From: Deltaproteobacteria bacterium
Lineage (GTDB): Bacteria; Desulfobacterota; GWC2-55-46
Reading direction: 5' to 3'
NCBI GenBank assembly: GCA_019912665.1
Contig: JAIOIE010000008.1
Location: 248,001 to 312,000, forward strand
Length of the DNA: 64,000 nucleotides
Shown here: positions 45,400 through 53,183 of the stretch, in pieces
Numbering within the stretch: position 1 is the first letter of the stretch
How the letters are laid out: every line of letters begins with the position of its first letter
Notes under the pieces: model-generated
The model's database searches: none
What the model was told of the DNA's origin: nothing
The model's input: only the letters and a program-made list of their open reading frames with translations
Made by a program: the position numbers and the translations under genes

Positions 45400-46505
45400 A
45401 AGACCAGTATCGCCTGCAAGAGGAAGAGGTCCCCGATATTACGCCCGGTCGCGTTCGTCTCCTGCGCGGTGACTATGGGGTTTGCCCCGGCATCCCTGAA
45501 AAGGTAGTTCGCAGTTATCCTGTTCTTCCCGCTGATATGATATGTCGCCCCTACTGTGGTGGTCTTGAGACGGCTGTCCGCAGTACCCGCGTCCTTCTCG
45601 AAATCCTCGTACCTGCCGAGGAGCTCGATCCTTTCCTCAAAGGGGAGCGTGAACGAGCCCTGCGCGTACCATCCCCTCGGCTTCTGGGACTGCCCTGCCG
45701 AAGGCGCACCTGAGGCAACGCTCCAGTTCTCCCATTCCGCCGCCACGTATTCGGCCCGGAGGCTGAAGCCGTTTCCGGCGTAATCGGCCTCGAACCCGTA
45801 TGCCGACTCGTTGACCTCCAGGAGGGCGCCCTCATCCCCTCCCTGGCCCCGATAGCCTGAAACGCCGACGGTCAATCCGTTTACAGGCGTAATAGTGACC
45901 CTGCCGACGACGTCCTTGTCGCCGTTATTGTCCCCGGTATTCAGGCCGCTGCCGTTTATTACGGAAACGCCGTATTTGAGGCCGTAAAGATCCTTGATTG
46001 TCCCGCTCACCCTCGCGCCGATGTCCCTCAGGCTGCCGCCCACGGTCCCGAGTTTCCCCGCTATCTCGTTTATGACCTCGGCCCGGAGGACAGGAAGCCT
46101 GGAGGTCGTGCCCTCGACCCCTTCGAGCGTGAAGTCGTACTTGAACTGGCCGAAGGTCAGGGACGCGTATTCGGAGACCGCGTATGTCGCATAGGCGTCG
46201 AAGAGCTTGACCGTCGAGGGAGAAGCGCCGGGGCCGGGCCCGTCGAGGCTGGCGGTGAGCCTGTAGCCGAGCTTCTCGTTCACCGAGCCGGAGGCCCCGA
46301 GGCGCGCCCGCCTCACCCTGAACTCGCTATCGACCTTTTTAGCCGCAGTCGTCTGCGAGGATAGGTCGCTCGCATCCGACCTGAACCAGCCCTCGACATA
46401 ACCGCTCAACCGCGGCGGCTTTATCTCAACTTCACCGGCCTTGGACTGCGCTGGGAGAACTATCACAAAACATAATGAGGCCGCCAGAACACCTTTTAAC
46501 CACAT
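45396..46505 (-). CDS. Outer-membrane porin (OprO/OprP-like beta barrel)
   Basis: A 369-residue protein with a signal peptide of about 23 residues (GVLAASLCFVIVLPAQSKA). It is followed by many alternating amphipathic strands rich in Gly, Tyr and Asp (SEFRVRRARLGASGSVNEKLGYRLTASLDG, SLTFGQFKYDF, RGWYAQGSFTLPFEERIELLGRYEDF). It ends in a C-terminal Phe (LLQAILVF), the outer-membrane insertion signal. The position between a modE-like regulator and modABC suggests it carries molybdate or tungstate across the outer membrane. This is inference from context. Start at 46505 by GGGAGGG upstream. Confidence 0.82.
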   Translation of the reverse strand: MWLKGVLAASLCFVIVLPAQSKAGEVEIKPPRLSGYVEGWFRSDASDLSSQTTAAKKVDSEFRVRRARLGASGSVNEKLGYRLTASLDGPGPGASPSTVKLFDAYATYAVSEYASLTFGQFKYDFTLEGVEGTTSRLPVLRAEVINEIAGKLGTVGGSLRDIGARVSGTIKDLYGLKYGVSVINGSGLNTGDNNGDKDVVGRVTITPVNGLTVGVSGYRGQGGDEGALLEVNESAYGFEADYAGNGFSLRAEYVAAEWENWSVASGAPSAGQSQKPRGWYAQGSFTLPFEERIELLGRYEDFEKDAGTADSRLKTTTVGATYHISGKNRITANYLFRDAGANPIVTAQETNATGRNIGDLFLLQAILVF

Positions 46506-46532
46506 TGCATCACCCTCCCTCATTTATAATTT

Positions 46533-46556
46533 CGCTATTCCCTAAAGGGAATAGCG
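46533..46556. promoter_or_regulatory. Putative ModE operator upstream of the porin gene
   Basis: A perfect 24-base palindrome with half-sites CGCTAT and ATAGCG separated by 12 bases, matching the CGnTAT-N12-ATAnCG arrangement of ModE operators. It overlaps the presumed -35/spacer of a minus-strand promoter whose -10 (TATAAA) lies just downstream, about 15 bases before the porin ribosome binding site. A ModE-like gene lies immediately upstream. Confidence 0.6.
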
Positions 46557-46571
46557 CATGCCAAAAAAAAT

Positions 46572-46943
46572 CTATTCTCTCAGGAGCGAAATCATCTCCT
46601 CCCTGAACGACCTGAACTTATCGTCAATCTCCCTGAACGCCTTAATCGCCTTTTCCCCTTCGGCCGTAAGGGCCGCTCCGCCGCCGCCCTTGCCGCCGGT
46701 AGATGCCGTCACGAGCGGCCTGGCCGCCTGCCTGTTCATCGATTCAACGAGTTCCCACGCCTTCCTGTAAGACATGTCTATGGCCCTGGCAGCACCGGTT
46801 ATGGAGCCGTATTCTCGTATCATCTCAAGCAGTATTACCCTTCCGATGCCTAGATAGGTGCCCTCTGGCCCCTCTACCCAGATATGCCCCTTCACGGTAT
46901 AAGCCCCGGCGGGCTTTTCGTCTTTTTTAAAATCGCGCTTCAT
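46572..46943 (-). CDS. ModE N-terminal-type transcriptional regulator (no molybdate-binding domain)
   Basis: The 123-residue winged-helix regulator shows the ModE N-terminal pattern: VKGHIWVEGPEGTYLGIGRVILLEMIREYGSITGAARAIDMSYRKAWELVESMN, then GGKGGGGAALT and a C-terminal dimerisation helix. The MOP-type molybdate-binding domains of full ModE are absent, so metal sensing must occur elsewhere or not at all. The start at 46943 is chosen because a consensus promoter (46953-46981) and a terminator occupy the upstream part of the open frame. The message would be nearly leaderless. Confidence 0.85.
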   Translation of the reverse strand: MKRDFKKDEKPAGAYTVKGHIWVEGPEGTYLGIGRVILLEMIREYGSITGAARAIDMSYRKAWELVESMNRQAARPLVTASTGGKGGGGAALTAEGEKAIKAFREIDDKFRSFREEMISLLRE

Positions 46944-46952
46944 GCGATGCGT

Positions 46953-46981
46953 AATATACTGCGGGGAATAACCCTTGTCAA
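46953..46981 (-). promoter_or_regulatory. Consensus promoter of the modE-like gene
   Basis: Minus-strand TTGACA (46976-46981), a 17-base spacer and TATATT (46953-46958). The -10 ends nine bases before the ATG, so the leader is only a few bases long. Confidence 0.7.
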
Positions 46982-46982
46982 T

Positions 46983-47009
46983 AAAAACCGGTCTGTCAGA
47001 CCGGTTTTT
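46983..47009. terminator. Intrinsic terminator after the PAS kinase gene
   Basis: AAAAACCGGTCTG and CAGACCGGTTTTT form a perfect 13-base stem around a single T, 20 bases after the kinase stop, with T runs in both directions. Confidence 0.85.
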
Positions 47010-47028
47010 CAAAAAAATCCTGTAGTGA

Positions 47029-48417
47029 CTAGATCTTCATATTTGCAGGTTCAAAAGGGATCGTAAAGCCGAAGGTAACGCCCCTTTCTTTTCCGGCCTC
47101 GACCCAGACCTTTCCGCCGTGGGCCTCGACAAAGCTCTTCACGATGCTCAGGCCCAGGCCGGCACCGCCGGTCTTAATCCCTTCGGCGGTCTGGTAGAAG
47201 GCGTCGAATATCCTTTCAGCCTCCTCGTGGGAAATGCCCTTTCCGTCGTTCCAGACCGTAAACCTGAGGCCATCCGAATCCAACCCGGCCGAGATGTCAA
47301 CGGTCTCGGAGGCGTGCTTGAAGGCATTGCTCAGGAGGTTGTATATGATCCTCCTCAACTTGTCCTCGTCCGCGTGGACCTCGATGTCGATTGTCCCCTC
47401 CGAAAAAAGCGCGCCGTTCAGGAGGAGCCTCTTTCCCGAGCCCTCGAAAGGAAGGGCCGCGTCCCTGACAGTGTCCGAGAGCCTTACGGCCTCCCTCCTT
47501 ACGGCCAGCTTCCCGTTCTCGGCCCTGCTGAAGTCGAGTATGTCAGAGGTCATGGACTCTATCCTCTGGGCGGAGGAAAGGATCACGTCCAATTTCTTCC
47601 TGGCCTTTTCCGAAAACTCCTGGCCCATGAGGAGCAGCTCGGAATTTATGGATATCGAAGTAAGCGGGCCCCTTATGTCATGGACGATATGGTCGATATA
47701 CATCTTCCGGAGCTTCTCGAGCTTTTTCTCCCTCGTCATGTTGAAGGCAATGCCGAGGAAGTTCCTTATCTCCCCGTGCTCGTCCTTTATCGCGTTTATC
47801 GAAAGGAGCACCGGCACCTCCGAACCATCCCGCGCTATATTTATTATCTCCCCCCTCCAGAAGCCTTTCGATGGGTCGAGTATGTCCTGCCACATCCTCT
47901 CGTAGAGGTCCCCGGTCGAGTGGTGGGACTTAAGGATGCGCGGGTTCCGTCCCAGGACCTCGTGTCTCTGGTATCCATAGGTATCGAGAAAGGCCGGGTT
48001 TACGTCTATTATGGAGCCGTCCCGGTCGGTTATGGCGACACCGTCATTGGAGAACTTGAAGATGCGCCTGAACTCCTCGGTAAGATAGGCCGGGAGCCCC
48101 GTTTTTTTCATCGAGAGCGTAAGGAGGACAGAATAGAGCGCGCCCGTGCGGTCCCGTAGCGGGTGTATAGAAAGGTAAAGCTCTGAAACTCTCCCGTCCT
48201 TCCGGAGCATGCCGGTTTTCCCGGAGGCGGGGCGGGCCTCCTCCTCGGAGCCGTCGAGAAATGCCTCCACAGGGGATTCCGCGCCGGGCGGGACGAGCAT
48301 CGAGAACTCTTTCCCCATTGCCTCATCTGATGTGTAGCCGAGCATGTCCTCGAGGCTGTGGCTGAACCTTATTATGCGCCCCTGCCTGTCAAGGCTGAGG
48401 CTGCCTTCCTTCAACAT
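47029..48417 (-). CDS. Cytoplasmic PAS-PAS sensor histidine kinase
   Basis: A 462-residue soluble kinase with no membrane helix. Two PAS domains (about 1-105 and 115-235; VAITDRDGSIIDVNPAFLDTYGYQRHEVLGRNPRIL is a classical PAS core). The HisKA box YIDHIVHDIRGPLTSISI carries the phosphoacceptor His. The ATPase domain has NLLSNAFKHA, VWNDGKGIS and GGAGLGLSIVKSFVEAHGG. There is no receiver beside it; the nearest gene upstream is an HTH-PilZ regulator. A strong terminator follows. Confidence 0.92.
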   Translation of the reverse strand: MLKEGSLSLDRQGRIIRFSHSLEDMLGYTSDEAMGKEFSMLVPPGAESPVEAFLDGSEEEARPASGKTGMLRKDGRVSELYLSIHPLRDRTGALYSVLLTLSMKKTGLPAYLTEEFRRIFKFSNDGVAITDRDGSIIDVNPAFLDTYGYQRHEVLGRNPRILKSHHSTGDLYERMWQDILDPSKGFWRGEIINIARDGSEVPVLLSINAIKDEHGEIRNFLGIAFNMTREKKLEKLRKMYIDHIVHDIRGPLTSISINSELLLMGQEFSEKARKKLDVILSSAQRIESMTSDILDFSRAENGKLAVRREAVRLSDTVRDAALPFEGSGKRLLLNGALFSEGTIDIEVHADEDKLRRIIYNLLSNAFKHASETVDISAGLDSDGLRFTVWNDGKGISHEEAERIFDAFYQTAEGIKTGGAGLGLSIVKSFVEAHGGKVWVEAGKERGVTFGFTIPFEPANMKI

Positions 48418-48475
48418 CGTCGTTTACCTTTGGATGTAAAAGCCTTTAATGGAATACAGAAAAAGGGGCCCGTAA

Positions 48476-48922
48476 TCAAAGCCCGGGGTGGAAACGCACC
48501 CCGACCTGCCTGCTCCCGCCGTTCTCTTTTACCCAGACCACATCCGCATCGAGGACCCTCTGCGGACAGCTGTCAGGGCTGAAACCCAGGGTCAGCAGGT
48601 CTCCGGGGCCAAGCTCCTCTGCGGTATTGAACATAAGCCCCCCCGAGCTTATGTTCTCGATTATCGAACTGAAAGAAACCGCATGGCCGGTTTTTCTGAA
48701 ATCCAGCGGAAGCCCGGAGGCGAACCTCGGAGACGACCTCTTGTTTACTGAGAAGCCTGCCCCCAGATTTGCCAATGTGCTTACGGCCAGCGGGCTCGGC
48801 CTCGACCTGCCCTTTTCCCACCTGTTCACAGTCGAGAAGCTGACTCCGAGCTCTCGCGCCAGCCTCTCCTGCGACCACCCGAATAAATATCTTAGACGCT
48901 TGATATCGTCAGGACCCATCAT
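48476..48922 (-). CDS. XRE-type HTH regulator fused to a PilZ domain
   Basis: The 148-residue protein has an N-terminal helix-turn-helix (about 5-60; RYLFGWSQERLARELGVSFSTVNRWEKGRSRPS) of the XRE/Cro type. After a short linker comes a PilZ domain with both c-di-GMP motifs intact: RSSPR (R-x-x-x-R) and NISSGG (N-x-S-x-x-G). It is probably a DNA-binding regulator controlled directly by c-di-GMP. Start at 48922, with GGGGG nine bases upstream; an ATG nine codons earlier has no ribosome binding site and sits beside a CGCTATAGCG palindrome that could be an operator. Confidence 0.85.
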   Translation of the reverse strand: MMGPDDIKRLRYLFGWSQERLARELGVSFSTVNRWEKGRSRPSPLAVSTLANLGAGFSVNKRSSPRFASGLPLDFRKTGHAVSFSSIIENISSGGLMFNTAEELGPGDLLTLGFSPDSCPQRVLDADVVWVKENGGSRQVGVRFHPGL

Positions 48923-49057
48923 CCTACCATCCCCCTTAGGCCCAAGCATACGCTATAGCGAGTCACATAGCTTAGTACCTTGCGATAAAAAAATCAAGGG
49001 TATTTCATGAGAAACGGGATGATTGTGTCTGCCGGTTCAAAAACATAACAGAAACAG

Positions 49058-50233
49058 CTACTTGAGGATATTTCCGAGGAAGGAGCTGCCGTTCAGGGGG
49101 GCTCTTACCCCGAGCGCGGAGGCGATCGTCGCGCCCAGGTCTGAGAAAGTCTCCCTCGTGCCGAGGTCCATTCCGGGCTTGACTGCGTTTCCATAGACCA
49201 GGAGAGGCACATGTTCTCTTGAATGGTCGGTCGAAGGGGTCGTTGGGTCGCAGCCGTGGTCGCCGGTAATGAAGAGGATATCCCGCGGGCCGAGCCTTTC
49301 CATTATCTCCGGGAGGCGCGCATCCATGCGGCTCAAGGCCTCCGCGAACCCGCGAGGGTCGTTCCTGTGGCCGTAGAAGGTATCGAAGTCGACAAGGTTC
49401 GTAAAGACGAGCCCTCGCGATTTCCTCTCCATCGCCTCGATTGTCCTGTCCATGCCGTCGTCGTTGCTCGAAGTATGTACTTCTTTTGATATGCCTTTAT
49501 GGACGAATATGTCGCCGATCTTCCCGATGCCGGTCACATCGAGCCCTGCTTCGGTTATGTGCTCAAGGAGGGTCGGGCAGGGCGGCGGGACCGAAAAGTC
49601 TTTCCTTGCCGGAAGCCTCCTGAACGCCCCTGGCATTCCGGTGAACGGGCGGGCTATGACGCGCCCGATATTATAGGCGTCCGCAAGAAGCCTCGTCTTC
49701 TCGCATACCCTATAGAGATCCTCTACCGGCAGAACGCTTTCGTGCGCGGCTATCTGGAAGACGCTGTCCGCCGAGGTGTAGATTATGAGCTTCCGGGTCT
49801 TCAGGTGCTCCTCGCCGAAGCGCTCGATAATATCGGTCCCGGAGGCGGTCTTTCCCCATAGCCAGCCCCAGCCGGTCTCGTTCGTAAACGATTCCATGAC
49901 CTCGGGCGGGAAGCCCTGGGGGAATACCGGGAATGGCTTATCCAAAACGACCCCCGCCATCTCCCAATGGCCGGTCGCCGTGTCCTTCCCTGGCGAGGCC
50001 TCGCGCATCCGTCCAAAAGAGCCGAGGGGCCTATCCACTCGGGGTATCTCGCTCACCCCCTCGATATGCCCAAGGCCGAGGGAGGCGAGGTTAGGCGCCT
50101 TGAGCCCGTTGACCGCGCGGGAGGTGTTGTCGAGCGTGTGGGAGCCTTCGTCGCCGTACGCCCTCGCGTCAGGGAGCTCGCCTACGCCAAGGCCGTCGAA
50201 AACGATGAGGATTGCCCGGTCAAAAGACGGCAT
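49058..50233 (-). CDS. deoB: Phosphopentomutase
   Basis: Interconverts ribose-1-phosphate or deoxyribose-1-phosphate and the 5-phosphates. 391 residues, the usual length. Alkaline-phosphatase-superfamily metal sites: VFDGLGVGELPDA, the Thr nucleophile region GKDTATGHWEMAG, and ITGDHGCDPTTPSTDHSREHVPLL. It is the last gene of the cobalamin operon, its ATG overlapping the cbiH stop (TGATG). A nucleoside-salvage enzyme here is unexpected. Confidence 0.95.
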   Translation of the reverse strand: MPSFDRAILIVFDGLGVGELPDARAYGDEGSHTLDNTSRAVNGLKAPNLASLGLGHIEGVSEIPRVDRPLGSFGRMREASPGKDTATGHWEMAGVVLDKPFPVFPQGFPPEVMESFTNETGWGWLWGKTASGTDIIERFGEEHLKTRKLIIYTSADSVFQIAAHESVLPVEDLYRVCEKTRLLADAYNIGRVIARPFTGMPGAFRRLPARKDFSVPPPCPTLLEHITEAGLDVTGIGKIGDIFVHKGISKEVHTSSNDDGMDRTIEAMERKSRGLVFTNLVDFDTFYGHRNDPRGFAEALSRMDARLPEIMERLGPRDILFITGDHGCDPTTPSTDHSREHVPLLVYGNAVKPGMDLGTRETFSDLGATIASALGVRAPLNGSSFLGNILK

Positions 50234-51036
50234 CAGCCCTCGGCTCCTCCCTGAAGCCTGTAGCCCCTCGGCGTTACCATCCTCCCCAGGGCGAGGAAGG
50301 TGGATGAGTTCCCTATTATGAGGATGGTAAGCATGTCTATCCTGTCGTAAAGGGCGCTGACGTTATCGAGGGTAGTCAATACGGCGTCCTCGTCGGCGCG
50401 CGACGCGTTACGGACTATGCCGACCGGGGTCGAGCCCTTCCTGTGGCGGCCTATTATGGAAAGGGCCTTGCCCAGGCCCTCGATCCTCTTCGAGCTCTTC
50501 GGATTGTAGAGAACAAGTACGAAGTCCGCCCTTGCGGCCGCATCGAGCCGTTCCTCTATTACCTTCCAGTCCGTAAGGAGGTCGGAAAGCGATATCGAGG
50601 CGAAGTCGTGCATGAGGGGAGCGCCTAAAAGGGCCGATGCCGCGACAAAGGCCGGGACGCCTGGCACGACCTCGACTTCCATCTCCTCGCCTCCCGAGGC
50701 GGCAAGTAGCTCGAAGACAAGCCCCGCCATCCCGTAGATGCCGGCGTCCCCCGAGGAGACGACCGCCACCTTCTTCCCTTCCCTGGCGAACTCAATGGCC
50801 TGGGCGCAGCGCTCGACCTCATGGGTCATGCCCGTTGAGAAGACCTTCTTCCCCTCTGTAAGGTGCTTTATGAGCCCGACGTATCTCGTATAGCCCACGA
50901 CGCAGTCGGCGGCATTGAGCATCTCAAGGGCCCTTTCCGTAAGGTGCCCGGCCCCTCCCGGCCCGATGCCTATGATGTAAACGGCGCCCTTGCCAGCGCC
51001 ACGGTCACCCTGCCGCGTTTTATCTTCCTTAAGCAT
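50233..51036 (-). CDS. cbiH: Precorrin-3B / cobalt-precorrin-3 C17-methyltransferase
   Basis: SAM-dependent ring-contraction enzyme of corrin synthesis, 267 residues. Tetrapyrrole methylase fold: VYIIGIGPGGAGHLTERAL, VVSSGDAGIYGMAGLVFELL, EVVPGVPAFVAASALLGAPLMHDFASISLSDLLTDW and LVLYNPKSSKR are characteristic of CbiH/CobJ. It lacks the iron-sulfur C-terminal extension of some CbiH60 forms. The ATG at 51036 lies inside cbiG (67-base overlap). Confidence 0.93.
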   Translation of the reverse strand: MLKEDKTRQGDRGAGKGAVYIIGIGPGGAGHLTERALEMLNAADCVVGYTRYVGLIKHLTEGKKVFSTGMTHEVERCAQAIEFAREGKKVAVVSSGDAGIYGMAGLVFELLAASGGEEMEVEVVPGVPAFVAASALLGAPLMHDFASISLSDLLTDWKVIEERLDAAARADFVLVLYNPKSSKRIEGLGKALSIIGRHRKGSTPVGIVRNASRADEDAVLTTLDNVSALYDRIDMLTILIIGNSSTFLALGRMVTPRGYRLQGGAEG

Positions 51037-52037
51037 AGCTCCCTTACCCCTGATGAGATGAGGGCGGCCGGTTCCGCCACCCCCCATGTGCCTGCGATTT
51101 CTTTCACGAAAACGGAGCGCGGCGAAGGGATTCTGACCCTTGCGAGCCGCTTGCTCCCGAAATACTCCACACTTACCCGCATCTCTTTAGCGAGCGCCGT
51201 TATCCCCTTTTCGCCCCTCTTAAGCTCTATAGTAGCGAGGCCCCGTATCGAAAGGGGAGATATACCGGCTTTCCTGAGAGCGGCCCGGAGCGCCTTTTTA
51301 ATCTCCTCTTTCGGCACCCCCTTGCCGCAGCCTATTCCGGCGACGACCTCCCTGGGCCTTAAGACAAGTGTCCGTTCCGTTTCCGGACCGGAGTTTTTTT
51401 GGACCCCGCTCGTTACGTGTATTACTGCCTCGCCCTCCTTCAGCTGCCGGGGCGCGCTCTTCGTGAATTTGAAACCGCCCTTCCCGAACCGCGCCTTAAG
51501 GGCCTTGAGCCTGGCTGAGCTGCTATCGGCTATATGCACTGTCCTTCCGTCCAGTATGGACGAGTTTACGGCCTTAATGCTGCCGGGGTTTTCGACCGAG
51601 AGGGAGAAGGCTTCCGCGATATCCTCTGCCGAGGGCAGGCCCCAGAGCTCAGTCGCAGTCGTTATGACCGGGGCCGCCTTTAAGGCAGCGGCTATTTCCG
51701 CTGCGAGCCGGTTGGCGCCTCCGAGGTGGCCGGAAAGGAGGCTTATCGAGAAGCGCGCCCTCTCGTCAACGACCACGACCGCCGGGTCCAGGTGCTTCGC
51801 TTTCATGAGCGGCGCTATGGCCCTTACCGCTATGCCCGTGGCGGAGATGAAAACGAGCGCCCCGTAGCGCTTGAAGGCGGAAGCGGCCTTTCTCTTAAGC
51901 CCGCCGTCCTTGAGCTCTTCCGGGGAGAAGACCTTAACGCCCTTAAGCGCGGACTCAAGCCTCTTCGAGACCTGAAGCCCCCTACGGGTCACCGCGAATA
52001 CCGCTATCCCGGCCCTTACGTCAGCGCGCCCGCTCAA
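50970..52037 (-). CDS. cbiG: Cobalt-precorrin-5A hydrolase
   Basis: Opens the lactone of cobalt-precorrin-5A, releasing acetaldehyde; a marker of the anaerobic B12 route. 355 residues. The N-terminal part has VFISATGIAVRAIAPL and LSGHLGGANRLA, the C-terminal part VAGIGCGKGVPKEEIKKAL and RGLATIELKRGEKGI. The start is TTG, overlapping the creatininase-like gene by 17 bases. Overlaps on both sides show tight coupling in the operon. Confidence 0.94.
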   Translation of the reverse strand: MSGRADVRAGIAVFAVTRRGLQVSKRLESALKGVKVFSPEELKDGGLKRKAASAFKRYGALVFISATGIAVRAIAPLMKAKHLDPAVVVVDERARFSISLLSGHLGGANRLAAEIAAALKAAPVITTATELWGLPSAEDIAEAFSLSVENPGSIKAVNSSILDGRTVHIADSSSARLKALKARFGKGGFKFTKSAPRQLKEGEAVIHVTSGVQKNSGPETERTLVLRPREVVAGIGCGKGVPKEEIKKALRAALRKAGISPLSIRGLATIELKRGEKGITALAKEMRVSVEYFGSKRLARVRIPSPRSVFVKEIAGTWGVAEPAALISSGVRELCLRKIKRGRVTVALARAPFTS

Positions 52038-52737
52038 CTGCCCGTATCACCTCTTCGAGTCTTGCGGTCATGAGCCTGAAGAGCCTTTCGCCCTTTTCCT
52101 TGGACGCCTTTGCCGGGTTTCCCCAGACCGCGCCGGGCCAGTATTTGAGCTTGTCCTTTACGATAAGCGGCCTGGGAAATGCAGGGTACTCTTCTTTTGC
52201 CCTGCCGTTTACGAGCCCGGGCGCGAGGTGGAGCATGAGAGACGTCTCCATCTCGCCGGCGTGGGAGTCGTTCCTTGTCTCGGCTATTTCGCCGGCTTCC
52301 TTTCCGAGGACCTCGTATATAGAAAAGGCTGCAAGCCGTAAACCTGGAAGCTCCTTTACGAGCCCCTCTGAAGCCTCCTTCATGGCCGACACATGGAGCC
52401 CGCCGCCGTGGCCCGAGGCGAGTATTATCTTCCTGAACCCCTGCTCATAGGCGCTACGGACCATATCCGTTACGAACGACCTCAGGGTCGGCGGGCTTAT
52501 CCCGATTGTGCCCGGGTGCTCTGCTGTCGAGGTGCATACGCCGTATTGCAGAGGCGGGGCCATTATGACGTTCTTTTTTTCGGAAGAGACCTTTCGCACC
52601 GCCTCGCGTATTATGAGCGTATCGGTGTTCAAAGGGAGGTGAGTGCCGTGGGCCTCGATCGTGCCGAAGGGCACGACAAGGGTCGCTTTGGGCACAAGCC
52701 TTTTGAATTCCTTCATCGTCAACTCGCCAAGGAGCAT
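52021..52737 (-). CDS. Creatininase family metal-dependent amidohydrolase
   Basis: A 238-residue protein with metal-binding motifs of the creatininase/MftE fold: PFGTIEAHGTHLPLNTDT, ILASGHGGGLHVSAM and DSHAGEMETSLML. All metal residues (Glu, His, Asp) are present, so it should be an active hydrolase of amides or related bonds; the substrate is unknown. GGAGGTGA precedes the ATG. Its place inside the cob operon suggests a role in cobamide metabolism, which the sequence alone does not prove. Confidence 0.88.
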   Translation of the reverse strand: MLLGELTMKEFKRLVPKATLVVPFGTIEAHGTHLPLNTDTLIIREAVRKVSSEKKNVIMAPPLQYGVCTSTAEHPGTIGISPPTLRSFVTDMVRSAYEQGFRKIILASGHGGGLHVSAMKEASEGLVKELPGLRLAAFSIYEVLGKEAGEIAETRNDSHAGEMETSLMLHLAPGLVNGRAKEEYPAFPRPLIVKDKLKYWPGAVWGNPAKASKEKGERLFRLMTARLEEVIRAVERAR

Positions 52738-52787
52738 GGCGTCACCTCCTTCGAATACAGCTTCCGCGAATCAAGGGGCTAACTTTA

Positions 52788-53183
52788 TCACCTTCGGGCC
52801 TCAGGGCTCGTATGGGAGACTTTCTTAATAGGCCTTGCAACGCGGTACGCTATCGAGCCGAAGGCCGCGCCCATGCCGTTCGCGACCGCGTCATAGATAT
52901 CAGCCGTGCGGGTATCGGTCAGGGCGGACTGGAGGAACTCTATAAACGCCCCGAAAACGGAGGCCGCTAAAAAGGCTGCCAGGACAGCAGAAGCCTTCCA
53001 GCCCGGCATAGAGGCGGAGAGCGCCCTCATGAGGAGCCAAGCCAGGCCTGCATAGGCGAGCGCGTGGTAGACCTTGTCCACGCCGATGATGTGCTCCTCT
53101 GCCTCGGATGACGGCAGAAGCGAGAGCACCATTATGAGGAGGGCATACGGCAGTACCGGCCCCCAGCCCCGGAAAGCGCTCAT
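52788..53183 (-). CDS. VanZ-like family membrane protein
   Basis: 131 residues, four helices, with the VanZ-like pattern DKVYHALAYAGLAWLL and FIEFLQSALTDTRTADIYDAVANGMGAAFG. The function of stand-alone VanZ-like proteins is unknown. The ATG overlaps the cbiF stop (ATGA), so it is translated with the cob genes. The open frame extends far upstream inside cbiF in another frame, but that part is not coding. Confidence 0.85.
   Translation of the reverse strand: MSAFRGWGPVLPYALLIMVLSLLPSSEAEEHIIGVDKVYHALAYAGLAWLLMRALSASMPGWKASAVLAAFLAASVFGAFIEFLQSALTDTRTADIYDAVANGMGAAFGSIAYRVARPIKKVSHTSPEARR

Noticed and set aside
46533-46556. Palindrome considered as a terminator of the modE-like gene
   Set aside because: On the minus strand the T run precedes the hairpin instead of following it, and the half-sites match ModE spacing, so an operator is the better reading.
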